A program made the translations under genes and the position numbers. From Undaria pinnatifida (taxonomy: Eukaryota > Sar > Phaeophyceae > Laminariales > Alariaceae), in assembly GCA_012845835.1 (NCBI GenBank), contig JABAKD010000009.1, positions 10,841,785-10,905,784 on the forward strand: DNA of 64,000 nt, in the 5' to 3' direction. This document shows positions 33,387 to 42,993 of the stretch, one piece after another. Positions within the stretch are counted from its first letter, which is position 1, and each line of letters begins with the position of its first letter. A model generated the notes under the pieces. It made no database searches. It was given only the letters and a program-made list of their open reading frames with translations, and was not told where the DNA came from.

Positions 33387-34554
33387 GTTAGCCGTGGAAT
33401 ACTCGTGTGTAGGGGTAAAATTCGAGGAGGGCGAGCCCTCGGAGGGTATGGCTGAGGCGCGCAGTGCAGCCCTGTGGGGGCACTGGGTCGCCGACGCGGA
33501 CCGCGTGGCCGATCTGCCGGTCACCGGCGGTGGGGCGTTATTGCGCGTAGGGGAAACGTCGCCAAAAGTGGTTCTCTCTGCGCCCATCGATTGGGGGTCA
33601 ACAGGGGCACGGGGATCGGAGCCAATTCTGCTTGACGAGAGGAGCGAGTCACCCGCGCGACGGCAGGCAGATACCCCGGTTACGTTGACCGAAGGTTGTG
33701 GAGTCACCGTGGGTTCGACGGGCAGTGTCGGGATCGCCTGTTTCACTGCTGCCGTGGAAGTCCGGGGGGGGTGCTCGCGGGCACGCAAAGACAAAGGAAA
33801 GCCTGCAGACACTCCAGACGAATTTAAAAACGGGCCTCGGATGGGCGGCCCTTGAGTGCCCGCCGGAGGGGGTTTCTGCCCTGTACTCACGTCTGGGAGA
33901 CGGGGCGGGGTAGCTAGTCTCGCTGAATCCTCTGTGATAGGGAACAGACCAGAATGCCCACCGTTCATGCGGGGGAACGCCGAGTCGAGCGCTAAAGAGG
34001 GGCTCGGGGGTTCCGGCGCCGGCCTTCCCGCACCTCAAACCAACCGTCGTCGTATGGTCGGGACCAGAAGGGCGGGGTGTGTAGGAGCGAGGCAGGGGGC
34101 GACGCTCTCGCGAAGAGTCAATGTGGCGCGGTGGGTCTAGACCCAGGGCGCGCGTTGCGCGATGGGGAGTGTTGCTCAAGGCAAGAGCTCCCGGCGCGGC
34201 AGTGGTGCCATTAAAATAATTGTCAGCAGGCGTTGCAACACGCGTGGGCGGGACGCGGGGTCTGGGCGCAGCCGGGTTCAATCCCGGGCGGCGGCCAGTA
34301 CATGGTTGTAAAGTCGGTGCTGTAGGCAAAATGCCAGATGCGCGGTGATTTTCGGCGGCGGTTGGCAGCGAAGGAGCGCGAGAGCTGGTCGCGGTAGCAA
34401 GATGTGCTATGTCACAAAGCCTAGGAAGGGTGCCGGTACCCATGATCAGCGTCCGGGGCTTGGGGTCAGTGGTCGAGGCTGATCGGCGCTGGGCGCTTGA
34501 CGAGCGTGGGGCACGGACATCTCGTGAAATATGTATATTAAAAATAATTTTCAA
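33387..34554 (-). pseudogene. Pro/Arg-rich linker between Gag and NADAR
   Basis: Frames 33,649-34,554 and the first half of 33,084-33,968 encode Pro-, Ser- and Arg-rich low-complexity protein with no recognised fold. They overlap in different frames, so at least one more frameshift lies near 33,700-33,960. The stretch joins the zinc-knuckle ORF to the NADAR domain and is probably a disordered spacer. Confidence 0.5.
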
Positions 34555-34910
34555 GGACGTCAGCCGCGAGTTTGACGAATTTCAGGTCAATTGTCATCTT
34601 TGCAAGCTGCGTTGTTGGTACTCGTAATATACTATATGAGTGAGTTTTTATTGGGAGGTGTCTTGTTTTTCGTCCACTATAATGTATTTGTTCCCCTTGC
34701 AATGCTGGCGGTGGACGCGCGAGGGGTGCCGTACCACCGTCTGGGCGTCAATTACCAGTGCGGAAAATGCCGGGTTGACGCGCATTTGGGTTACTATTGT
34801 TCGATAGACCAAGGCGCATGTTAGGGGCGTTATTCGGTGAGGCGGGCGAGGGCGGGACTGGTTGGTGCACAGTTATGGCTGAGCTATTGGTGTTTTTACC
34901 GTAGCCGCCG

Positions 34911-36695
34911 TCAGACCCCTGCTGTGAAAACCGGAACGCGCGTCTTGGGAATTGTGACCGGAGTTGGAGTTGTGGACTGACCCTGGCCGTGTTGCCGGCC
35001 TGGCCGGTGCCGGCGGCCCTTGCGAGAGCTGGTTCCGGGTCCTCCTGTTTTGTTGCCGCGGCGGTAGCGCAGCATGCGTTCTTGCCAGCGGCGGTACGCG
35101 GCGCCGTTGTCCCCGAGCTGACCAAGCTCGGGGTTGATGCACCCGCTAGCATTAATAAAAGGTTGCGAATACTGTTCAAAAGAATGTGACGTCTCGTGGC
35201 AAGTAAGGCAGTGTCCTTGGTTATCACGAAGGGCTGCCGCGCGTGCGGTCGGCGAAAGGAGGCTGTTCCATAGAGGAGGGTCATCGGTCGAAAATGTATC
35301 AGTAACAGTGCAAACTTCATCACAGTGTGCAAGCGGCCAGTGCGAGTACGACGCGGATGAGACCCAGGGGTCGGTGGGATCTTGTAAAACATTCATTACT
35401 ACCGGGTTGCGTTGCGAACCCGTCGCCCAAGCAGAAGTCTGCGATGTCGCGCGCCCCCGCCCACGGCCCGGGGCGGCAGGCGGGGGACCCGACGCGGCGG
35501 AAACACGTCCCCCAGACACCGCAGGTAGCGAAAATAATTTTGCGCCGTTAATGGCTGGTGTTTTGTTATTCGCAAGGGTACCCAAAGCTAACCACATAGC
35601 ATCAATTGAACCAAAAGGCTGAGGACGAGTTGCCAGCTCTCCAGGGTACAAACTAGGCATGAGCTGCGGAAACTGCTCGTTTACGCTAAGACGCACAATC
35701 TCCAGTACCAGCCCCAACCCTGGCGCCAACGCGCGCTCGCTGCCCGTAAACCCCAAAACAACCAACCGAAGAGCGCGGTAGTAAGCCGCGTAAGGGGCAC
35801 CGTTGGGCACGCCAAAGTTATGAAGCTCGCTAAGAGCAGATGCCGCGTCTCCGTTGTCAAGCTGCCGGCTCAGCACTTGGACGAGAAGTTCAAAAGCCGC
35901 CGGACCGGAATCTCCTCGTTTGATTGCTCGCGAGACCTGGCCAAAAGTGTCATCAATGACGGTGTTGAGGGCGGGGGCGGACGGTTTGTCAATGTTGATA
36001 GCACGCTCGACAGCTCGGTGGAGGGTGCGTTCCCACCCGGGGATCCAAACCGGGAATTTCAGGCCGTCTCTACTGCAGCGTGAATCGCAAATCATGAGGA
36101 TGTCGGTTTGGGCTTCCTTGACCGAGCGCATCAGTTGTTGGGCGGCGAGAGCCTGGTTGAGGTTTGTGGGGGGCAAGGATATGATGCGCGCCATCTTGCG
36201 CGTGTCATTATTGACGTATTTGTACTTGACGGTGTCTATGTGATCGGCTTCTGCGCGGGCGACGGCCTCGTCTACGGCGGCCTGCCGCTCGCGGCCGAGA
36301 GCGGATGACAACGGCTGTGCGCCTTCGGCAGAAATGGTCATTTTCGCCAACCTCTCCGTTAAGGGGACTACATCTACCAAGGACGGAACTTGTCTCTTGA
36401 GCGGTTGTACCACTTTGACGTCAGGGGGAGGTGACCCAACTTCCCCCCCCCAGTGAAGAGTCGGAGGGTGGGCCCGGGGTGTAGGAACCAGGCCCCCGAC
36501 CCGAGTTCTGGCGGCTCGATTTCCCCCCAGCAGACCTTCTGTGGCCTCCTCCTCCCTTGCTGCGGTATACCGAGCCCATGCGGCGCCCGTTCTCACCACC
36601 TCCGCTGCTGTGGCCGGAGCCGCCGTGGTAATTTCTGCCGGAACCACCTCCCTGACGGTCGCGGTTGAGGTTGGCGGCCTGGTTCGCCAAATCAT
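34911..36695 (-). CDS. Gag-like ORF with zinc-knuckle-like motif (R2)
   Basis: This is an uninterrupted 594-residue frame. Residues about 130-400 form a helical, capsid-like segment with no low-complexity bias. Around residue 500 is HCLTCHETSHSFEQY, which fits the CX2CX4HX4C nucleocapsid knuckle except that the last Cys is Tyr. A basic tail follows (GRRHRPGRQHGQGQ), fitting RNA binding. The first 275 bp overlap the upstream ORF in another frame. It is best read as the capsid-nucleocapsid part of Gag. The ATG at 36,695 may not be the real start; a frameshift from the upstream ORF is possible. Confidence 0.65.
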   Translation of the reverse strand: MIWRTRPPTSTATVREVVPAEITTAAPATAAEVVRTGAAWARYTAAREEEATEGLLGGNRAARTRVGGLVPTPRAHPPTLHWGGEVGSPPPDVKVVQPLKRQVPSLVDVVPLTERLAKMTISAEGAQPLSSALGRERQAAVDEAVARAEADHIDTVKYKYVNNDTRKMARIISLPPTNLNQALAAQQLMRSVKEAQTDILMICDSRCSRDGLKFPVWIPGWERTLHRAVERAINIDKPSAPALNTVIDDTFGQVSRAIKRGDSGPAAFELLVQVLSRQLDNGDAASALSELHNFGVPNGAPYAAYYRALRLVVLGFTGSERALAPGLGLVLEIVRLSVNEQFPQLMPSLYPGELATRPQPFGSIDAMWLALGTLANNKTPAINGAKLFSLPAVSGGRVSAASGPPPAAPGRGRGRATSQTSAWATGSQRNPVVMNVLQDPTDPWVSSASYSHWPLAHCDEVCTVTDTFSTDDPPLWNSLLSPTARAAALRDNQGHCLTCHETSHSFEQYSQPFINASGCINPELGQLGDNGAAYRRWQERMLRYRRGNKTGGPGTSSRKGRRHRPGRQHGQGQSTTPTPVTIPKTRVPVFTAGV

Positions 36696-38091
36696 CGGCG
36701 TACTCCGAGGGGGTCAGCCAGAGGATGCGCTCGGACGTGGACGCGTGGGCGCTCCTGAGCGCGTCACAGAGGGCGTGCACGATGACGGTGAGGTGCTGGG
36801 TGAAGTATGAAACCGGGCCCGTCTTGCCCCTCGCGTCGCGCACCGATAGCCGCCGATCCGGTAGCTGGGCCAGCACTGCCGACGCTGCTGCCACGACCTG
36901 GCCCGCTCGATCCGTGCCGAAATGCGCGGTCCTGTCCCCCGCCGCCATGCAGGGGAAACTGCCATCCAGAAAGGCCCCGTCCTTCGAGATGGTCGGTGTT
37001 ACCGCGTCGGGACGGGCCACAGCCGCCGCGGGAGGGGCTCCCACAGCATCGGCGGGCGGGGCGCCCAGGAATTTGATGGCCGCCGCAGCCGGGTGGTTCC
37101 CAGCGTCCGCGGCAGGGGCTCTCTCGGCAGGTAAAGCGCCCAAAAAAGAGGCAGGAGAGCAGCGCGGCGTTGGTTGTGCGACGGGGTACGGCCCAAGGGC
37201 CTGGACTGGGTTTTCCGCGGCAACAGCGGCGGGGTAAGGCCCTGGGGCCTTGTACGGGGTTCCCGCGGCAGGAACGGCAGGAATTCCTGAGGAATAGGGC
37301 GCTACTGCAGCTGTAGCGGCGGGAACACGACCACTGTGGCGGTGCTTGTCGCCGGTCTTGGCGAGAACCCTTTTGGCTCGCTGGACGGCAGCACCTGCCT
37401 CCTGCGACTTTCGGGCAGCCACCGCCACCTCAGCTGCCCTAGCGCGATCCTCCTCCTCCCACTCCCGCATGACGCGGAACCTCTCCTCGGTGGCTGCTCG
37501 CGTCCGCCGCTCCGCTCCCACGTGGGAGGTGGCGGCTTTGGCGTGCGTCGCCTTGGCGGTGGCGAGCGCCCCGGTGTAGGCACGGGTCGCCCCCTCTTGA
37601 GCCAAAGAGGCCTGCCGGGCGGCGTTGGACAGTACCCTATCCTGGACAGCACCTGTCCCTAGAGGGAAGCCGAGACAATTGCGGACGTCGGCCGGAATCC
37701 TCCGCCAGTGGTCCTCAGTGAGGGTACCCTCGAACATGGGGGGCAGGGCCGGGGTGGGTGGGAGCTCCGGCTGGAGGGGCGGCCCCTCGCCATGGTCCCG
37801 GTGGGCCGGCCCTGATGGCTCCAGCTCCTCGAGCAGCAGGGAGCCCGTCCCCGTGGGGGGGGGTGGTCGGTGGCGGCGCAACCCCGTCCCCCCTTTCACG
37901 GAGGGGAAGAGCGTCGTTGTCCGTGTCGCCATGCGGGGCGAGTATGTGGTCGACCACACCGTCCGAGAGGTAGGAGAAGGCGCTCCTCTCGTCCTCGGAG
38001 AGCTGGTAGCGAACGCCGCGGCGTCGTCCGTACGTGTCCCTCCACCGATCCTCGTCCGATCCCGTAGACATTTGTACTCCTTCAAAGGCAT
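36421..38091 (-). CDS. N-terminal Gag-like ORF of R2
   Basis: The 556-residue frame is rich in Ala, Pro and Gly, has an Arg/Glu-rich coiled-coil-like part (TRAATEERFRVMREWEEEDR) and a Gly/Arg-rich end (GGSGRNYHGGSGHSSGGG). The first 75 residues read better in the frame starting at 38,071 (MSTGSDEDRWRDTYGRRRG). That frame joins this one if one base in the G run near 37,851-37,865 is extra. The start at 38,071 is therefore preferred. It ends inside the next ORF. No named domain is recognised, and the assignment as Gag comes from position and composition. Confidence 0.55.
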   Translation of the reverse strand: MPLKEYKCLRDRTRIGGGTRTDDAAAFATSSPRTRGAPSPTSRTVWSTTYSPRMATRTTTLFPSVKGGTGLRRHRPPPPTGTGSLLLEELEPSGPAHRDHGEGPPLQPELPPTPALPPMFEGTLTEDHWRRIPADVRNCLGFPLGTGAVQDRVLSNAARQASLAQEGATRAYTGALATAKATHAKAATSHVGAERRTRAATEERFRVMREWEEEDRARAAEVAVAARKSQEAGAAVQRAKRVLAKTGDKHRHSGRVPAATAAVAPYSSGIPAVPAAGTPYKAPGPYPAAVAAENPVQALGPYPVAQPTPRCSPASFLGALPAERAPAADAGNHPAAAAIKFLGAPPADAVGAPPAAAVARPDAVTPTISKDGAFLDGSFPCMAAGDRTAHFGTDRAGQVVAAASAVLAQLPDRRLSVRDARGKTGPVSYFTQHLTVIVHALCDALRSAHASTSERILWLTPSEYADDLANQAANLNRDRQGGGSGRNYHGGSGHSSGGGENGRRMGSVYRSKGGGGHRRSAGGKSSRQNSGRGPGSYTPGPPSDSSLGGGSWVTSP

Positions 38092-38097
38092 GTGAAA

Positions 38098-38107
38098 CCC
38101 TTTTATA
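38098..38107 (-). promoter_or_regulatory. TATA box of retroelement R2
   Basis: TATAAAAGGG on the minus strand lies about 25 bp before the preferred Gag start. It recurs in the candidate 3' LTRs at 15,720 and about 26,610. Identical placement in the shared terminal segment supports a promoter of the element. Confidence 0.6.
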
Positions 38108-38147
38108 TCCAGCCGTAATCCATATCTTACGCCTTGTTAGGCTCCCA

Positions 38148-38804
38148 GGGGAATACCGTACGTAGACTGACTCCCGATTTCACTTTTATATGTTTCTGGT
38201 GGAGGCATGAATTGCGTCAGCTGTGATATATGCGTGTACCACCTCGGGTTGTGTGTGTTTTCCCTGGGGTATTCCTCAGCTCCAGAGTGACTGGAGCCTG
38301 TTCTGTGACCACTGACTTGATTATGCGAGTTAATGTGAGAACAACACTAACACCAACAACCATAACAAAAATACCTCCACCCAAAACTCCATGTTGTTTT
38401 AAAAAACACTACGAGCGCCACCACCCTCCCGATGAACTCACGAATTGTCATCACTGCGGCCAAGCGCGTGCGACATCAGCTGTCCAGCGAATCACTGATG
38501 CAGCCCACCCCCCGTCAGCCCGCAAATGTGTTGGGGAGCTGTTATCATGGGCAATAAAATGGATGGCGGTGAATACATGTACCTGGTATGCGTTGCTATA
38601 ACCAGGGCAATACCGTAACATTGCGTCGTAACATGAACAGCGGTGAACGCATGCCCCTCTTCAAGCTTCGAAAAAAACTAGTTCGATACTTGTAATAATA
38701 ACAATAATATAGTCTATGCAGTTCAACAAGTCCACAATAATCGAACTGGCACTTTAGCAACTGGGTGCGTATGTGTACTGTAGCAGTAGGGTGTAGGGTG
38801 CATA
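38148..38804. other. Non-coding spacer with one dispersed repeat
   Basis: The only recognisable item is the hairpin-bearing 83-bp dispersed repeat at 38,266-38,347, also seen at 6,385 and 50,558. The motif TACCTGGTA occurs at 38,578-38,586. I see no gene. Confidence 0.6.
38266..38347. repeat. Dispersed 83-bp repeat with hairpin, copy 3
   Basis: Shares GGGGTATTCCTC, the CTCCAG/CTGGAG stem and GACTTGATTATGCGAG with the copies in X1 and X2. This copy is outside the duplicated blocks, so it shows that the repeat is dispersed in its own right. Confidence 0.65.
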
Positions 38805-39173
38805 CTCTGGGGTACCCGGGTATCAACCCTGAGTGTTTTGCCCATACTCAGATAGGTAGCCACCGGGTACCAGAGTATATACTACTCCGGGGTACCCAGG
38901 CACCAACCACGCCTGGATGTTTTGGTACTTCCAAGTTGGGTAGATATATACTCTGGGGTAACCGGGTACCAGCCCTGACTGTTTTGGTCATACTCAGGTA
39001 GGTACCCACCGGGTACCAGAGTAGATACTGCTCCGCCGGGGTCCCCAGGTACCAATCACGGCTGTTTTGGTCATACTTAGCTTGGGAGTAGTAGATATGT
39101 ACTCTGGGGCAACCGGGTACCAACCCTGACTGTTTTGGTCATACTCAAGGTAGGTACCCACCGGGTACGAGAG
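38805..39173. repeat. Higher-order tandem repeat, A-B-A-B-A, about 74-bp units
   Basis: Five units begin near 38,805, 38,882, 38,951, 39,028 and 39,102. Odd units share CTCTGGGG..ACCGGGTA and end CACCGGGTAC; even units share the TCCGGGG/CCGGGG type and GTTTTGGT. Odd units are more similar to each other than to even units, so the true repeat is a dimer of about 148 bp. CCGGGTACC palindromes recur within it. Confidence 0.75.
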
Positions 39174-39813
39174 GACCTACTCTCGCTCCTACTAAACACT
39201 GAACACGCCCCTGTTAACAGTACGAGTACAATAATAGAGGTCTGTGTTCGTATAGGTGTCCGTTGTGCCGGCCATGACGTATAACGGGTCACTGACGTTT
39301 TACATAGTGGGCGCCGTATCAGATACCGGTATGCCTGTCAATAGTGTACCCATACAGTACCTGGTATAATGAAAACATCACATCGAGTCGTTGGACACAA
39401 ACAAGGCAGTGACGCCCGGGCCCGTCGCGCGGCTGGACAGGTCACATCACAAAAGCAGCCAACCGGAAGGGCCATTGGATTGATGCCACACCGACCACAC
39501 TGAATGTCAGTTAAACTTTTGATGTTTCGTGTCCTTGGATATTGGATCTTTGGATCCAGTCTCCCCATATCTTTGCGTGTGTTGCCTTTTGGTTGACTCT
39601 TGCGTTCTGCCCCCTCTCTTTCTCCTTATCGCTCTCTCTGATCTCTGTCTGCCTGCGCATCGCATCCCCCACCGCATCGCGTCGAGCCTGCACACACAGA
39701 GCAGACAGCTAGACGGGAACCACTCGGTAATAGGTCTTTGGTTATCCACAAGGCAGCCACAGCAGTAGCAGCAACGCTCCCAGCTCTCCCACTGCCACCC
39801 CTTTTCTTCGAAG
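39174..39813. other. Pyrimidine-rich spacer, no gene seen
   Basis: The stretch 39,570-39,790 is CT-rich and could be the leader of the gene starting at 39,814. A TACCTGGTA motif is at 39,358. ORFs here are short and of biased composition. Confidence 0.5.
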
Positions 39814-40077
39814 ATGAAGGCACCACCGTTCTTTGCGCTGGGCACCGTTTTTCTTGGGGTAGCAGCATCGGCGCTCGGCTTCCTGAGTGGCACCAGCGCT
39901 GAGCAGGAAGGTGAAGAGAGATTTGGACCTCACCACCCGAGGCACACGTTCTACTGCGAGCACTCCGCCACCGGCGACTCAGTGGACCAGGTCCTGTCGG
40001 GACACATCACTATTTTCCGTCCGATCGTCTGCGAGACCACCCAGGTGCGCGTTCGGTGCTCAGTGCGTGGTTGTTAG
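39814..40077 (+). CDS. Putative small secreted protein or first exon
   Basis: The 87-codon ORF begins MKAPPFFALGTVFLGVAASA, a good signal peptide with cleavage expected after about residue 29 (SGTSA). The mature part has four Cys and acidic/His-rich stretches. It may end at the TAG at 40,075-40,077. Alternatively it may be a first exon spliced at one of the weak GTGCG sites near 40,044-40,070. No family is recognised, no downstream exon is convincing, and no TATA box is evident. Outside the signal peptide the coding evidence is weak. Confidence 0.35.
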   Translation: MKAPPFFALGTVFLGVAASALGFLSGTSAEQEGEERFGPHHPRHTFYCEHSATGDSVDQVLSGHITIFRPIVCETTQVRVRCSVRGC

Positions 40078-42060
40078 GTGGGTCTTGTTGCCCTTCTTTT
40101 GGGGGAACCATGACGGCAAAAAATGATGCCATTGCGTATATACAGAGCATCGCGGTCACACGAAACAGCCCGGGCTGGAGTGAGGGTGCAGGGAGGGTGT
40201 CCGGGGTGCAACATCGGTGCGACATGCACGCCGGCAGCCTGATGATTTACTTGCTATAGCACTGCTTCACGCTTTGCGTTTCCTACCGGTAGGTGGCAGC
40301 TGGTGAGAGACCGCCCTTACCTTTCCCTTCCACGTCACTCATACCTCGGTGTCTCCGTGCTGTGCGTTACGGTTGGTGTTTAATATCGTATCGGAAGTTC
40401 CGATATATCATAAACCCTATCGAACATCGAATCGAAAACAACATCGTCCCGATATCCGGGTTGAACGCCGTGCTTCTTACATCATATCGGGGAGGGGGGG
40501 CGCTCTGCTCCTGTCGTCCTCTCCACCCCTGTTGAGAGGGTGTCAAGGTGAATAGTTCGACATGAGGTGTCAGAAGAAGGCAAAAATACGTGCTCCTTCG
40601 GCAGTACCATTATCCTGTTCGTATCGTGCGTACCAGGTACCATTTTATTTCCGCCTCGCATGCTGTTCATCGTATCGGAATGGGACTGCTTAGCGATTCG
40701 ATCGATCTGATCCAATATCGGGTTGTTTAGTGGATATCGGGTGTTTGACGTCTGTATCGTATCGGAATCGAGTATCGTTCCGATACGAACTGCTTTTGTC
40801 GACTAAAATAATGATGAGGTCGCATAGCATCTCGGCCGCACGAAGCAGCCACAGCCCGGACTACTGTGTGCAGTGTGGAGGGGTAGAAGGTAGAAGATGT
40901 ATCCGAAGTCCGAAGCATGGACGCGTGTTACGCGTAACACGTACCTGGTACACAGAAGTATGCCTCGCGTTCGCAGTCCGCGCGCCGCAACTGGTTGTTG
41001 TGGCAAAAATCTTTCGAGTTGCTGTTCGCGGGAATTTGAAAATAGCAAGCCCTTCGTCGGAAAAGGGGGTTCCAAGCCTACTTACTGGAAACCCCTATTT
41101 TCGTTGTGTTTGAGTTCGAGTGCTACGGCAATGCAGGGCTCGCAATGCAGCAGCTGCAGCGTGTACAATGTCTGGTATCTCAGCATTTCATATCAGGGAT
41201 TCGCTTGTGGAGTGCTGGTGGTGGTGATGATGATGGCGATGCAGGCTATATACCTACGAACAGGCTTTGTTTGCTTGTTGTATCCCGGGTACATAAAAGG
41301 GGAGGCTACGACACCGAGTGACCGTTCACATTGGCCCAATGAACCCCTTCCGCTGGCCTGTGCCTCCTGCCGTCGGTGCGGCTGCATCCAGCATGACACC
41401 TGCCTAACGCGGTAAGTGAGCAGCGGAGAAAGAAGTACAAGGTGCAAGAAGACCGTTAAACATGTTTGCATTCTACTGTTTGCACGCCCCGAAAGGGAGG
41501 GGATGGTAGTGTTCCATCCCCCCCAGGTGCTGCTTTCAAGAAAAGATTTGCGGTTGCAGTTCTCGGGTGCCGTTCGCAGTTTTTCCGCCAATTTCGTACG
41601 AACGGGCGACGGCGTGTTTTGTTGTTTTTAGCCGCATTATAATAAGCGTCATCCCTGTCACTACTGTCCGAAGCGCAACGTAGTAAGGAGGGGTACCGCA
41701 CGCGAGCAGCACGATCATGAGACATGTTACACTTTCTTGTACGTACTGCTGCACGTTTTTCCCGTAATAGGCGGATGGCAAGACTAGGCAAGACACGCAC
41801 TTACTTGGTTGTTTAGTTCGCGATACCCACGTTCCAAGTGATGGCTCTCGTCTCTACGTGTATTGATGATTACGGTTTCCTCACGCACAAGCAATCCAGT
41901 CCTCGTAACACGTCATATCGTACAGCTGTTGACGGTTGTTGTGTCCGCGTTTTCTTGACAAGATGAATTAGATGGTATCGCGGGTGAGCTGGTGGGTGAA
42001 CCGACCACCAAACACTAGGGCTGTGAGTTGTCTGGAGTTCCCGGCTACGAGGTAGCTGTT
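40078..42060. other. Non-coding stretch with GATATCGG-type motif cluster
   Basis: Between 40,383 and 40,790 words of the type ATCGTATCGG, CCGATAT and TATCGGG recur on both strands, with hairpins such as GTATCGGAA...TTCCGATA. This might be the ends of an unrecognised inverted-repeat element. TACCAGGTA motifs are at about 40,631 and 40,941. ORFs of 70-170 codons at 40,730-41,600 overlap on both strands and show no family resemblance. Confidence 0.45.
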
Positions 42061-42067
42061 AGTTTTT

Positions 42068-42135
42068 GGTTGGCTGGCGACTGTTGATAACTGACTGTAG
42101 TCGACTACCTGGTAGTTGACTGCCGCCAGCCAACC
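42068..42135. repeat. 12-bp perfect inverted repeat
   Basis: GGTTGGCTGGCG at 42,068-42,079 pairs with CGCCAGCCAACC at 42,124-42,135 across 44 bp. The loop contains the palindrome GTAGTCGACTAC. Confidence 0.6.
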
Positions 42136-42217
42136 AGTCGGCTAAACCCGCTGCAGCCGCCCACGGCGGGCCGGTCAGAGGCGACTCCGGAGGCAAAAAT
42201 TGCGCTATTTGACTTAA

Positions 42218-42993
42218 TTTCTTATGCAGTCGGATTCCGCCAGTCGAAAACGGCCCTTTTCGACTGGACTTTTTTTCGACTGGATTATTTTGGCCCTTCT
42301 TATCGTCAGTCGAGTCGATTTTATAGTTTTTGTGCTCTTCCTAGAGGCGGTTGGTGTGAGGGAGTACTGCTGTACAAAACAGTCGAAATCGGTTGGCAGC
42401 TCTGTGCTTCGCGCTTTCTCCGCGAGCAACGGCTCGGCGAACCCTCGTCCCAGCGAGTTGGTGGCTTTGGGCTTCGCCGAAAGCCGCCAAAGCTACGTTC
42501 GTGGAGTTGCACTCAGCCGATAGCCGCCAAAGCTACAGCAGCCGCAGCCATTGTTGGCAGCATGGGGTCGAGACCGCGCGCTGCTGCCGTCGTGTGATAC
42601 ACGCTGCTGGCGAGCAAAACTAGGCATGCGCCACGCTGACTTGCTGCGAGAATCAACAGCTGGGATAGCCAAGCCAGCGTCAGCGCCTTGTATGATACTG
42701 CAGTGTGGTACTTGGTATGGGTGTGTGGCCGTGTGGCCGTGTGGGTGTGTGTTTGGTGGTGGGATGAGCGACGCGATCGGTTCAAAAAACACGTGTAAAA
42801 CTTTTTTCACCGAGTTTTTCGACTGGAGGATCCAGTCGAATAAGTCGAGTTTTTCGACTGGATCCGCCAGTCGGAATTCTCATTCGAAAAAAGTTGAGTC
42901 GAAAAAGCCCTTTTTCGACTGCGTAAGAAAGCCCGATTTGGGCTTCAGTCGAAAAAGGCCGTTTTGGACTGACAAATCCGACTGCATAAGAAA
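42218..42993. mobile_element. MITE-like non-autonomous DNA transposon
   Basis: TTTCTTATGCAGTCGGATT at 42,218-42,236 is the perfect inverse of AATCCGACTGCATAAGAAA at 42,975-42,993. Complementarity continues inward with gaps (AAAACGGCC..TTTTCGACTG). If the element proper starts at TGCAGTCGG, it is flanked by TA on both sides, as for Tc1/mariner-type insertions. Subterminal copies of TTTTCGACTGG occur many times on both sides. There is no transposase: ORFs inside are short. It is therefore interpreted as a non-autonomous element of about 762-776 bp. Confidence 0.7.

Larger units (their letters stand above)
26328..38147 (-). mobile_element. Ty3/Gypsy-like retroelement R2 carrying a NADAR domain
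   Basis: On the minus strand from 38,147 inward I read a TATA-bearing terminal segment, a Pro/Ala-rich Gag-like ORF, a second ORF with a zinc-knuckle-like motif, a Pro-rich linker, a NADAR (YbiA-like) domain, retropepsin, RT, RNase H, integrase, chromodomain-like and Tudor-like segments, then the LTR-like end. PR-RT-RH-IN is the Ty3/Gypsy order. The total is about 11.8 kb. The element is dead: at least seven frameshifts, two in-frame stops and a substituted RT catalytic Asp. The 5' terminus looks truncated, since the leader between TATA box and gag start is only about 25 bp and no primer-binding site is recognisable. Confidence 0.85.
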
